64,000 bases of DNA, taken from the NCBI GenBank assembly GCA_003254925.1, contig QANZ01007430.1:108248-172247 (forward strand). The letters are read 5' to 3'. A model generated the notes under the pieces. It saw only the letters and a list, made by a program, of their open reading frames with translations, made no database searches and had not been told where the DNA came from. The position numbers and the translations under genes were made by a program. The DNA comes from Chamaecrista fasciculata. Its lineage: Eukaryota; Streptophyta; Magnoliopsida; Fabales; Fabaceae. Positions 11,576 to 20,500 of the stretch are shown in pieces. The stretch's first letter is position 1. The number at the start of each line of letters is the position of its first letter.

Positions 11576-12309
11576 GCCTTTTTTTTTTTTTACAAATTTG
11601 GTTTCATATTTTTACAAAAAATTTCACTATTAGACTCACAATGTGCAACCTTTCACAAAAATATGAAACCAATTCTATAACTTGAACAGAAACTAATTTT
11701 GCAACCTGAGTAAAAGATATAGGACCAAAAGTATAACAAAAAAAATATGAGACCAAATTGAAGTTTGAGCAAAAGATATGAGACCAATAGCAAATTTTGA
11801 CTTTTTTTTATTATATTGTTGTAAGATATTTGTTGTCAATGTCATAAGCGTTAACATAACGGATAAGGGTAATTCAAAAGTGAGATATAAGAGGATAATT
11901 TTGAAGTTGTCTTTAGCCGTTTTAGCTTCAGGTTAGTGACTCATATCCTACTCAAAAGGATAAGAAATGAAGCATGGCGTAAGCCTACATGTCATGTTAA
12001 AAACTATATTTCAGTCTTAAACAATTAGGGTGACCACTGACCAGTAGTTTAATATTTCAAAGATTATTGTTCTTAGAAATTGGTCAGGATGCTATTTTTT
12101 TCAATGTTATATTTATATTTAAATTTTACCTATAATTTAACGATTCAAAATTTTATTGTAATTTTCGAACGAAAAAAAGATTAGAGACCAAAACAAACTT
12201 TGAACAAATTTAAGGGATCAAAATAGAACTTTGGCATAGTTAAAAAAAAATCTTCACGTCAGGAGAAATATGCCACTTGTTGATCCCCAAAAACCTTATA
12301 TTTTAGGTA

Positions 12310-13145
12310 ATTTTTAGTTATACCTCCATTTTTTTTTGTTATACCTCCAATGTTTTTTTTTGTCAATTATATTTCCAACGTAATGTTTCACATTTGAATC
12401 AATTATACATCAAACCCTAACTAATTACAGAATAGTCCAAAATATTTTTTCATCTTTAACAAATAAGTCCTAAGAAGCCATTAACAACTCTCATTCTCTT
12501 ACCCTAAAACATCACCATCACACTTTATCGTCATCGTCCACTCTGTCCTCGTTTCTGTCGACATGGTCCTTCTCATCGTTATCCTCAGCTTTTTGGTTTC
12601 CCCTAAATTACGTCGTTCTTATCTCTTTTTCTTCCCTTACAACCGTCTCTCTCACTTATATTCTCTATTTTGCCTCTCTCTCCAAAGAGGTTTTGAAGTT
12701 ACTTTACTTCTCAATTTCAATGAACACGACCACGATGACACCGCCACGTTAACGCCGGGAACTAGAGCTATTGGTATTTCTGGTCGATTTCTCTGTATTG
12801 AAGGTTCATCGGCAAGTTTGTGTGTGGTTGTCGAAACTATGAAAAACAGAGGGGAGAGACTTTTCAGGTTTCTCAATTGTAGGGACTAGTTCGTTAAAGA
12901 TAACAAATATTCTGGATTGTTTTGTAATTAGTTAGGGTCTCGTGTGAAAAAAAAATCTTGAGAGAATGAAGGATTTCTAAATAATGGAAATTTAAGGACC
13001 TTAAACAAAAAAAAAACATTGGGTTGAACTATAATTGACTCAAATGTGAAACGTTGGAGGTATAATTGAGCAAAAAAAAAATGTTGAGGATATAACTGAA
13101 AATGACTCTATACATTGAGGTTATTAATAATACTTTTACTTATAT
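12310..13145. mobile_element. Inverted-repeat element with 400-bp non-repeat core
   Basis: The left arm (about 12312-12480: TTATACCTCCA, GTCAATTATA, TTTCACATTTGA, CCCTAACTAATTACA) matches the reverse complement of the right arm (about 12895-13143: TGTAATTAGTTAGGGT, TCAAATGTGAAACGTT, GGAGGTATAATTGA). Arm halves of the same family occur near 8530-8710 and 10160-10370, and a short relative lies at 26.2 kb. The core (12490-12890) is GC-richer and contains an open frame of 108 codons (12563-12889, start MVLLIVILSFLV). I do not recognise it; it could be a captured gene segment. Confidence 0.6.
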
Positions 13146-14385
13146 TTTATGAAAATATCCTGAATCTTTTATTTATTTTAAAAAATACCGAGACAAAATG
13201 AAGCATTTACATTCTCATTTGTCATCAATCCTTATTAAATAAAGATTCATTAAAAAAAAAATATAGCTCGGGAGTCGGGATTTATAATGTCATTTAATTG
13301 TTGAGAACAAAAAGTAAAACTTTTAAAAATCTTAAAAAAATAAAATTACAAAAAAAAAAGAAATAGGCTAAATTTCAGTTTACCAAAAAAAAAAACAAAA
13401 GAGAACAAAATTCTATTATGATTTTGTTTATGGGTCTTTCTAACATGTGCCCTTGGGGCACATGTTAAGGTTTCTTTTGATTGATCAAGTGAGTTTTTAA
13501 ACATTAAAAATTAGGTAAAACACCCTTTCATGCCCCTAACGTTTGCAGTGATTTTCAGTTATGCCCTTAACGTTTCATTTTGTTCAGGTATGCCCTCAAT
13601 GTGCAACCAACGTTTCAATTATGCCCTCAATTTTGACTCAATGCACATGTGGCAATTTTTTTTGCTTATGTGTCATTTTTTTTGTCTGACTTGATTACGT
13701 GGCATCATGACTGGGCATTCTTATTTTTTTTTCCATCTTGGCATGATGACTGGATTTACATTTTTGAACATAAAAATTGAGTAAACTAGCAAATCAGTCC
13801 CTGGATTTACATTTTTCATCATCTTCATTCAGTTTAGTCCCAAATTCTCAAAATAAAATTGTAAAGTGTCCCAAAACACTTCCAAACATTTCAATTTAGT
13901 CCTTAAAAGTATTAAAAACCCTAAAACCTAAACTCTAAACCTTAAAACTATAAACCATAAACCCTAAACTCTAAAATTCTAAATCCTAAAAAATCTAATT
14001 TGAGCAATTAGGTCCCTCACCCATTCTTATCCCATTATTCTCAGTTCCCCCTCTTTTCATCATCTTTATTCATTTTAGTCCCAAATTCTCAAAATAAATT
14101 GTAAAGTGTCCCAAAACTCTTCAAAACATTCTAATTTAGTCCTTAAAAATATTAAAAACCCTAAATCCTAAAACCCTAAACCCCTAAATCCTAAATCCCT
14201 AAAACTTAAATTTTTTTAATCTTCATCTTCATCTTCTCAATTTACCATAAATCCCTAATTTCTTTTAATCCCTAAACCCCCTAATTTTTTTTTTTCATCA
14301 TCACCATTCATCATCTTGGTTGGTTCATCATCCTCATTCATCATCTTAGTCAGTTCATCATCCTCATTCATTCCTAAATCTAAGA

Positions 14386-14582
14386 TTCGGCCCCTCGAGA
14401 GTCTCGTTGATTCACATCACATGGGAGGATTGGAAAATAAGGATGCCTCAAAGCATCAGCAGCAGATAAACGTCCTCTTCCTAGATAACCTCTTTCACAG
14501 ATAAGCTTTGAGGCCAAGTCCCACCCTCTACCTGACTCACTGTCGAGAATTTGCAAGTCGCTGGGTCTGAGGCGCGTATAAT
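14386..14582 (-). pseudogene. Captured protein-kinase C-terminal fragment
   Basis: On the minus strand one frame reads RPSDLQILDSESGRGWDLAS, then KLICERGYLGRGRLSAADAL, then RHPYF, and ends at a stop after GAES. The W-D-L...R-L-S-A-A-D-A-L-R-H-P-Y-F pattern is the last helix region (subdomain XI) of plant Ser/Thr kinases. Only about 60 codons are present and no catalytic motif is included. It lies inside the Pack-MULE, next to the transporter fragment and in the opposite orientation, so the two captures are from different sources. The exact kinase family is uncertain. Confidence 0.65.
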
Positions 14583-14608
14583 CTCTCCATCTGTTCAGAT
14601 CATATTTA

Positions 14609-14823
14609 CATGTTTTGGGGGAAGAAGTGGTGCTTCTGTGGTATTTCTAGGGATTGCGAAATTGCTGCTTGCTTTGATTTTCGGAAACTCGTTCGTGATT
14701 ATTCTTCGTGAATTCCTGATTGGGATTCTTGGGGTTCTTCTGTTATTTGCAGGGATTGAACTAGCCATGGCGTCTAAGGACATGAACACCAAACAAGAAT
14801 CCTTCGTGATGTTGGTGAACTGA
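14609..14823 (+). pseudogene. Captured molybdate-transporter (MOT/SULTR-like) fragment
   Basis: The frame open from 14551 to the TGA at 14821 includes FGGRSGASVVFLGIAKLL, GNSFVIILREFLIGILGVLL, LFAGIELAMASKDMNT and KQESFVMLV. This matches the conserved C-terminal membrane region of plant molybdate transporters (MOT1/MOT2, sulfate-transporter related), where GVLLLFAGIELAMAS.DMNTKE.SF.MLV is typical. About 70 codons are preserved with few changes, implying a recent capture or constraint. It ends with the transition into the right inverted repeat. It cannot make a working transporter (a whole protein is about 450 residues). Confidence 0.8.
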
Positions 14824-15378
14824 CGAAGACGATGAAAAGAGGGGGAATTGAAAACAATGGGATAAGAATGGGTGAGGGACCTAATTGCTCAAATTAGATT
14901 TTTTAGGGTTTAGGGTTTAGAATTTTAGAGTTTAGGGTTTATAGTTTTAAGGTTTAGAGTTTAGGTTTTAGGGTTTTTAATACTTTTAAGGACTAAATTA
15001 AAATGTTTGTAAGTGTTTTGGGACACTTTACAATTTTATTTTGATAATTTGGGACTAAAATGAATGAAGATGAGGAAAAATGTAAATCCAGGGACTGATT
15101 TGCTAGTTTACTCAATTTTTATGTTCAAAAATGTAAATCCAGTCATCATGCCAAGGTGGAAAAAAAATAAGAATGCCCAGTCATGATGCCACGTAATCAA
15201 GTCAGACAAAAAAAAATGACACATAAGCAAAAAAAATTGCCACATGTGCATTGAGTCAAAATTGAGGGCATAATTGAAACGTTGGTTGCACATTGAGGGC
15301 ATACATGAACAAAATGAAACGTTAAGGGCATAACTGAAAATCACTGCAAACGTTAGGGGCATGAAAGGGTGTTTTGCC

Positions 15379-15730
15379 TAAAAATTATCTTTTAAATAAA
15401 TTTTTGTAGATTTCAAGATATAAGATGCTCTACTAATCAAAAGAAACCTTAAAATATACCATTAAGACACATGATAAATCATTTCTTTATTTAAGAAAAC
15501 AGTATTGGTAAATTCAGTTGAGAATGCCGCACGCGGAACTTCCTTCAAATTTGAAATTTCCACGAGATTCACGAAACCAAAGTAATATTCAGTTTAAAAT
15601 ATTCTTCAAAGTTCAAACCAATACAAACAAAAGTTCAAAATACACTTAAATATTAATTGTTAAAAACAAGAAAGTAATAATATTCAAAATTCAAATAGCC
15701 AATATTCAGTCAACGCACACGTCAGCGTCT
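15379..15730. other. Upstream region of the first BAP-like gene
   Basis: AT-rich sequence with no open gene. Near its 3' end GTCAACGCACACGTCAGCG (from 15709) holds a W-box core in reverse (GTCAA) and an ACGT core (ACACGTCA), plausible stress-response sites upstream of the BAP-like gene; this is inference from motif only. Confidence 0.4.
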
Positions 15731-15740
15731 CCAACCGTCA

Positions 15741-15748
15741 AATATATA
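15741..15748 (+). promoter_or_regulatory. Candidate TATA box of the first BAP-like gene
   Basis: TATATAAA in CAAATATATAAATCAATCC lies about 390 bp before the ATG, with a long CT-rich leader (TTCATCTTCCTCTTTCTTTC) after it. It is the best TATA candidate upstream. Confidence 0.5.
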
Positions 15749-15914
15749 AATCAATCCCGCGGCAAAAACCAAATCACTTCATCTTCATCTTCCTCTTTCT
15801 TTCTCTCTCGTTTCCTCGTAACCCCCAAATCCTTTTCCTCTTCAATATCATCCCAAATACATATAAATACTAACCTTCAAGTTAAATTAAAATCACATAA
15901 CAATACCAATTATT

Positions 15915-16110
15915 GATTTCGTCAATTTGAAATCGAAACCCTAGCTAGATCAATTCTTCGTTCATTCATTCATTTACCAATTGATTTCGTCAATTTGAAA
16001 TCGAAACCCTAACTAGATCAATTCTTCGTTCATTCTTTCATTTACCAATTGATTTCGTCAATTTGAAATCGAAACCCTAACTAGACAAATCAATTCTTCA
16101 TTCATTCAAA
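15915..16110 (+). repeat. 68-bp repeat, three copies, in the 5' leader of the BAP-like gene
   Basis: GATTTCGTCAATTTGAAATC starts at 15915, 15983 and 16051, an exact 68-bp period. Each unit continues GAAACCCTA(G/A)CTAGA...CAATTCTTC. It lies between the presumed TATA box and the ATG at 16136. The unit contains a short palindrome, GATTTC...GAAATC. Confidence 0.85.
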
Positions 16111-16135
16111 ATCCTGATCATAAATTTCAATTAAA

Positions 16136-16669
16136 ATGTCTGGATCGCGAATTCTCGAGGTCACGGTGGTATCGGCGGAGGATCTCACCGTCGACCGGAA
16201 GCCGGTGGCGGCGAAGAACGTGTTCGTGGAGGTCCGAGCAGAATCCCTAACCTCCTGCACGACGTCGCCGGCGGCGGACGGCGGCGCCGGCGGAAATCCG
16301 TCGTGGAAAGAGACGGTGATGGTGGAGATTCCAGCGCACGCGAGGTCGATAACGTTCGAGGTGAAATCGAAGACGAAGAGCGTCGGAATCGCGAGGATCG
16401 CGTTATCGGATTTTCTAGGCGGAATCATGCCGGAGAATTGTTTGCAGTTCTTGAGCTATCGATTGAGGGATTGGGAGGGGCGGCGGAATGGAATTATTAA
16501 TTTCTCGGCGAGGGTGAAATCGCCGCCGGCGGCGGCGGTGACGGCGGCGCCGTCGTGTGGGCGGCAGATGAGAACGCCGATGGTGATGATGAGCGATCAG
16601 AAGAGTGGGCATCATGGTGTTGTTACTGGAATTCCTGTTGGGTGGAACATGTATGCTTCCAATGTTTGA
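16136..16669 (+). CDS. BON1-associated protein (BAP1/2)-like C2-domain protein
   Basis: Intact single-exon frame of 177 residues. A C2 domain covers about residues 6-125: LEVTVVSAEDLTVDRKPVA, NVFVEVRAES, NPSWKETVMVEIPAHARS, ITFEVKSK, SVGIARIALSDF, FLSYRLRDWEGRRNGIINFS. The tail is low-complexity Ala/Pro, then GIPVGWNMY. BAP proteins are small C2 proteins that bind the copine BON1 at the plasma membrane and restrain cell death and defence (known for Arabidopsis); the role here is inferred. The C2 calcium-binding aspartates are not obviously complete. The ATG is the first in frame after the repeated leader. Codon use is strikingly GC-rich (many CGG/GCG) compared with the paralogue at 27.9 kb. 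The minus-strand frames across it are shadows. Confidence 0.88.
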   Translation: MSGSRILEVTVVSAEDLTVDRKPVAAKNVFVEVRAESLTSCTTSPAADGGAGGNPSWKETVMVEIPAHARSITFEVKSKTKSVGIARIALSDFLGGIMPENCLQFLSYRLRDWEGRRNGIINFSARVKSPPAAAVTAAPSCGRQMRTPMVMMSDQKSGHHGVVTGIPVGWNMYASNV

Positions 16670-16785
16670 TGAGTACTTGATCAATGTACAGATTTGTTTT
16701 TTTTTCTTTTTTTAGTTTGAAGTAGAGGACAATTAAGATTGATTCTTTTTTTAAAGATTGCTGAAATTATTAGTAATTTTTTTTT

Positions 16786-17618
16786 GGCTTAAGTGCACTT
16801 TTGGTCCCAATACTATGACTAAGGTTTCAATTTGGTCCCATAACTATTTTTGTTGCAGATTTGGTCCCATAACTTCTCAAAAAGTTTCACAGTTAGTCCC
16901 CTGGTCACTTCCGTCCAAATTTTGCCGTTAATTCTGACGTGGCAGTGTGACTGAGATTCTGACGTGGCAAAATCAAATGAGATGGACTAAATTAGGATCA
17001 ATATGTAACATTTCATAACTTCTCTATAACTATTCCACAATATCTACAAATTAGGATCTTCAAACGCCATCTAAAACCTTCGCTTCCAATCTTCACAGGC
17101 AAAATAGCTCCCCTGCTGGCCTTTTTTCCAACATTTCCTTTCCAAATGGTATGCCCCTTAAATTAATTCTTCTGCTGCTTCCTCTTTTCATTTTTACCTT
17201 TTTTAGAAGATTGTGAGAGTGTAGCCGGCGGAGAGGATGCGTGAGGCCATGGCGGATCCCATTACGCCTATGCCGATCCAGCCGATGCGGGTTTCGGTTG
17301 GGGAGATAGGGTTTGGATATGGAGTTGCCATGGTTAGAGATTCAGTGGACTGTGGAGAAGATATTGTGGAATAGTTATAGAGAAGTTATGAAATGTTACA
17401 TATTGATCCTAATTTAGTCCATCTCATTTGATTTTGCCACGTCAGAATTCCAGTCACACTGCCACGTCAAAATTAACGGCAAAATTTGGACGGAAGTGAC
17501 CAGGGGACTAACTGTGAAACTTTTTGAGAAGTTATGGGACCAAATCTGCAACAAAAATAGTTATGGGACCAAATTGAAACCTTAGTCATAGTATTGGGAC
17601 CAAAAGTGCACTTAAGCC
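16786..17618 (-). mobile_element. Pack-MULE-like element carrying a dehydrogenase fragment
   Basis: Near-perfect inverted repeats of about 260 bp (16786-17045 and 17357-17618; ends GGCTTAAGTGCACTTTTGG and its complement) flank a 310-bp core. The flanking bases are T9 and TTTTTTCTT, compatible with a 9-bp target duplication but in a T-run, so weak. There is no transposase. The element lies about 115 bp after the BAP-like stop codon. The core holds a host-gene start (17203-17331, minus strand). Confidence 0.8.
17203..17331 (-). pseudogene. Captured 5' end of a 3-hydroxyisobutyrate dehydrogenase-like gene
   Basis: An uninterrupted 42-codon frame from ATG (17331) to TAA (17203) contains [20 protein letters not shown] then [18 protein letters not shown]-x-G-V-M-G is the NAD(P)-binding Rossmann motif at the start of plant 3-hydroxyisobutyrate dehydrogenase-like (beta-hydroxyacid dehydrogenase) proteins, which normally continue after TIF with N-R-T. 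Here the source exon or its capture ends, and the frame meets a stop. Only the first nucleotide-binding strand-turn-helix is included, so no enzyme can result. Confidence 0.75.
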
Positions 17619-17865
17619 TTTTTTCTTTATTAATGAATGAAAGTATTCTTATGCAAAGGTTTGATTTGAATTTAACATATTATATTTGTGCTGCTTATTG
17701 AATTATAAGCATATTGAAGTTGAAACTTACTGTTCTTTGGTGGTTGCTTGTAACTCTCATGAATCATGATGGATGATATTGTTGTTCTTCTCTTATTTTG
17801 ATTCTTCTTCCCTTAACCATGTAAAACTTCATTGTAATTGTGTTGCTCATTATGTGGCTAAATCC

Positions 17866-18560
17866 TGTTAGTATGTATACTTACTAATTAAAGTTTTAAA
17901 GTCTCACATTAGATAAGTTATAGAATTGAGAAGGGTATATAAATGATTGTTAAGTCATTTATATATATATGTCAAAGATGAACACTTGGGATAATTGAGC
18001 TTCTGGCCAATAATTAATTTTAATTATTATTATTTTCGAATTGATTAATTAATTAATTAATTAATTAATTCAAATTATGAAAAGACAAGTGCACATTCAT
18101 GAACAGTCATGAACATTCATTATTTACAGAGAATTCAGTTTAATCCTGAAGAGACATGATTGTTTACTTTTAAACAGATATGAATGTTCATTTATGAAAG
18201 GTTGTAACCTGTTTGTTATTTATGTTAGAATCTGAAAGGTTGTATATGTTCAAATTTTTCCTATAAATTACACTTCTTCTAAAAACAAACAGAGCATCTA
18301 ATATTCAACTTATCTTTCTTTGTTTTATGTTCAGAAGGTGTTATAGTATTGCTGGCTATAACACCAGACTTTGTAAATCCTGGAGGAAATCTGCCATAAA
18401 CACCCAGCAACATACAGATAGTAGTGGCTTAATTTCCTTAAGGACAGTGACCACACTGTTAAAGCCTACTCTATTTTTGTATTCTATCAAAGCCTATACT
18501 ATTTTTCTAATAAATCCTATATTACTGAGCATCTTTCTCTATTTACTCTAACTTTCCATA
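17866..18560 (+). mobile_element. Possible solo LTR remnant
   Basis: Starts TGTTAGTATGTATACTTACT, includes AGTCTCACATTAGATAAG and GTATATAAATGA (LTR-like leader wording), a second TATA-like CCTATAAATTACAC near 18260, and AT-rich 3' sequence to about 18560. It also contains (TTAA)n near 18045. No PBS, PPT or flanking duplication was found. Otherwise I see no gene in this stretch. Confidence 0.3.
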
Positions 18561-18986
18561 TGATGTATTGTTGCTTGCTTGTAAGGACTTTGATCAATAT
18601 ATGCAGTATATACAAGGCTTCTTTGTCCTGTTTTTTTTTTTTTAAAAAAGTGATTATTTGGCCAACAAAAAGAGAAAGAATTTCTTTGTAACGTGAGTGT
18701 ATTCCAATTAGGCCGAAACCCTATTTTGACAAAAGGTAGTCAGGTAGGGTATTCGATGATTTTGTTATTATCTATACTAGTATAAGACCCGTGCGTTCGC
18801 ACGGGTTTTTTCCTTTTCATACATATCATCATACATATATATTAATAACATAGAAATTAAAATACTATTCACATATTAGTAACATTACATACCAAAATAA
18901 AGTTTGTTACAGAGTATTGTTAATTCATAGAGAAGTAAGTTGAAAAATTGAGAAAGAAGTAAGTTTGTTACAGAACTATACACAAA

Positions 18987-19295
18987 TCAAAGAACATAAT
19001 TGGGTTCTATGGACAATGAAATTGAGAAAGAAACCATAGCCTCCTTGTATAATGATTGACCTTCAAACAATTTTCCTGCAAATTGTGCAATATCCACGGA
19101 AATGAAATTTACTGACTTGATAAGGCATGCTTGACCTAACCATGTTCATAAACACAATACTAAATACTTAAACCGAGAGGTTTTTTTACCTGTAATATGC
19201 CAACTTTTGGGAGAGAAAAAATCTATCAACCGAGCTTTGTCAACACAAGTTTTTACATCAAGCAAGGCACCAAGATCTGCATAAATGGTTGCCAA
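18987..19295 (-). pseudogene. Captured two-exon TPR gene segment (NPG/TTC7-like)
   Basis: Minus-strand exon A (about 19295-19190) reads LATIYADLGALLDVKTCVDK then ARLIDFFSPKSWHIT and ends ACAG|GTAAAA. The intron ends TTTGCAG at 19076. Exon B (19075 to a TGA at 18989-18987) reads GKLFEGQSLYKEAMVSFSIS then LSIEPNYVL. Joining restores codon GGA (phase 1). Together they make a TPR repeat (W-H...G.LFE.QS.YKEA...FS.SL.IEP.Y) like those of the calmodulin-binding NPG1-related / TTC7-like proteins. The intact splice sites show genomic, not mRNA-derived, capture. Confidence 0.75.
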
Positions 19296-19527
19296 CTAAT
19301 GATCAATTTATATAATTAGAAATCCATCTTTATAATGATCAATCGTCGTCCTCAAGCATGTTGCAGCGAAATAGGACAAAAAAGAGACAGCTGTGAGATT
19401 CAAGGGAGGAGAAGAAGAACGGTGGGAGGAAGTCGGAGAGGAAAATTGAGGAGTGAATTAAGAAGAGGAAGTGGAATGATTAGGGTTTTTAGGTGAGAGA
19501 AGAGGAAGGTTTGGCAAAGGTTTTGAA

Positions 19528-20015
19528 ATTTGGCGGATACCTTCCAGGATTGGCGGATACCTTCCAGGTTTGGCGGATACCTTCCAGGATTGACGGATAC
19601 CTTCCAGGATTGGCGGATACCCCCTCCTCGGACACTCTCCAGGATTGGCGGATACCTTCCACCCGGATGGTGACACCGGTAGCCCCACCTCGGACACTCT
19701 CCAGGATTGGCGGATACCTTCCACCCGGATTGTAACACCGATAACCCCTCCTCGGACACTCTCGAGGATTGGCTGATACCTTCCACCCGGATGGTGACAC
19801 CGGTTGTCCCACCTCGGACACCCTCCAGGATTGGCGGATACCTTCCACCCGGATTGTAACACCGATTACCCCTCCTCGGACACTCTCGAGGATTGGCGGA
19901 TACCTTCCACCCGGATGGTGACACCGGTTATCCCACCTCGGACACTCTCCAGGATTGGCAGATACCTTCCACCCGGATGGTAACATCGATTACCCCTCCT
20001 CGGAAGGTATCCGGG
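19528..20015. repeat. Complex minisatellite: 20-bp units, then 62-bp units in alternating types
   Basis: A 20-bp unit (CGGATACCTTCCAGGATTGG) repeats about five times at 19530-19620. Then a 62-bp unit starting GGATTGGCGG begins at 19642, 19704, 19766, 19828, 19890 and 19952. Two variants alternate: ACACCGGT...CCCACCTCGG and ACACCGAT...CCCCTCCTCGG, giving a 124-bp higher-order unit. The 62-bp units contain the 20-bp unit's core, so they grew from it. The long open frames in several minus-strand phases result from a stop-free unit whose length is not a multiple of three; I do not call them genes. Confidence 0.9.
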
Positions 20016-20318
20016 CGGAAGGTAGCCGCCAATCCTCTCTCTCCGTGTGTGACATCCTGGAGAGTTTGATTGTGTGGGATTTTGAAAAAAAAAAAAAAAA
20101 TTTGTGACAGGTGGCCCAATGAAGGGCGTTCAGATTTCATGGATGGAATCCACTCCCAATGAAGGGCGTTCAGATTTCATGGATGTCCAGGATGTTAGGA
20201 CAGCAGAGACAGTACCTAATTACTACAGCTGAGGATCCATTCCCAAAAAATCAACGCATAAATAAGTGGAGTTAAATGATTTAAGTGGATTTAAAATTAC
20301 AGAGGACGTGTGTCATTT

Positions 20319-20500
20319 GCCCTCCGGGGGTAGTCGGCGTTGTCCTCTGGGGGGTAGTCGTGGTTGCCTTCCGGGGGGTTGGCGGCGTTGCCCTCCGGGG
20401 GGTAGTCGGCGTTGTCCTCCGGTGGGTGGGCGGCGTTGCCCTCCGGGGGGTAGTCGGCGTTGTCCATCCATCCATCCATCCATCCATCCATCCATCCCTC
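20319..20500. repeat. 24-bp GC-rich array followed by (CCAT)n
   Basis: About six copies of a 24-bp unit (CCCTCCGGGGGGTAGTCGGC plus GTTG, with variants) run from 20319 to 20463, directly followed by CCAT repeated about nine times (to about 20500). The array is open in nearly all frames because 24 is divisible by three and the unit lacks stops. On the minus strand it would encode NADYPPEG octapeptides, on the plus strand GGSRRCPP. No start or splice context supports translation. Confidence 0.85.

Larger units (their letters stand above)
13514..15378 (+). mobile_element. Pack-MULE carrying two host-gene fragments
   Basis: Long terminal inverted repeats (about 500 bp; ends GGTAAAACACCC and GGGTGTTTTGCC) are flanked by a perfect 9-bp duplication TAAAAATTA (13505-13513 and 15379-15387), the hallmark of Mutator-like transposition. 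The arms contain degenerate telomere-like CCCTAAA runs and the terminus-like GAGTAAACTAGCAAAT, which is shared with the element at 22.6 kb. No transposase is present, so it is non-autonomous. The core (about 14216-14830) holds a kinase fragment (minus strand) and a molybdate-transporter fragment (plus strand). Confidence 0.85.

Noticed and set aside
13780..15115. A separate transposon nested symmetrically inside the 13.5-kb Pack-MULE
   Set aside because: GAGTAAACTAGCAAAT-type termini occur in both arms, but as mirror images within one continuous inverted repeat, so it is more economical to treat them as part of the arms; ancient nesting in the arm ancestor remains possible.
16102..16684. Minus-strand open frames over the first BAP-like gene
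   Set aside because: Shadows of a GC-rich coding region; the plus-strand frame has the C2 domain.
19400..20140. Several overlapping minus-strand open frames of 70-174 codons
   Set aside because: They follow the 62-bp/20-bp tandem repeat, are open in several frames at once and have no recognisable domain; they reflect a stop-free repeat unit.
19528..20463. CRISPR-like regular repeats
   Set aside because: Units are contiguous tandem repeats without unique spacers, in a plant nuclear transposon; not a CRISPR array.
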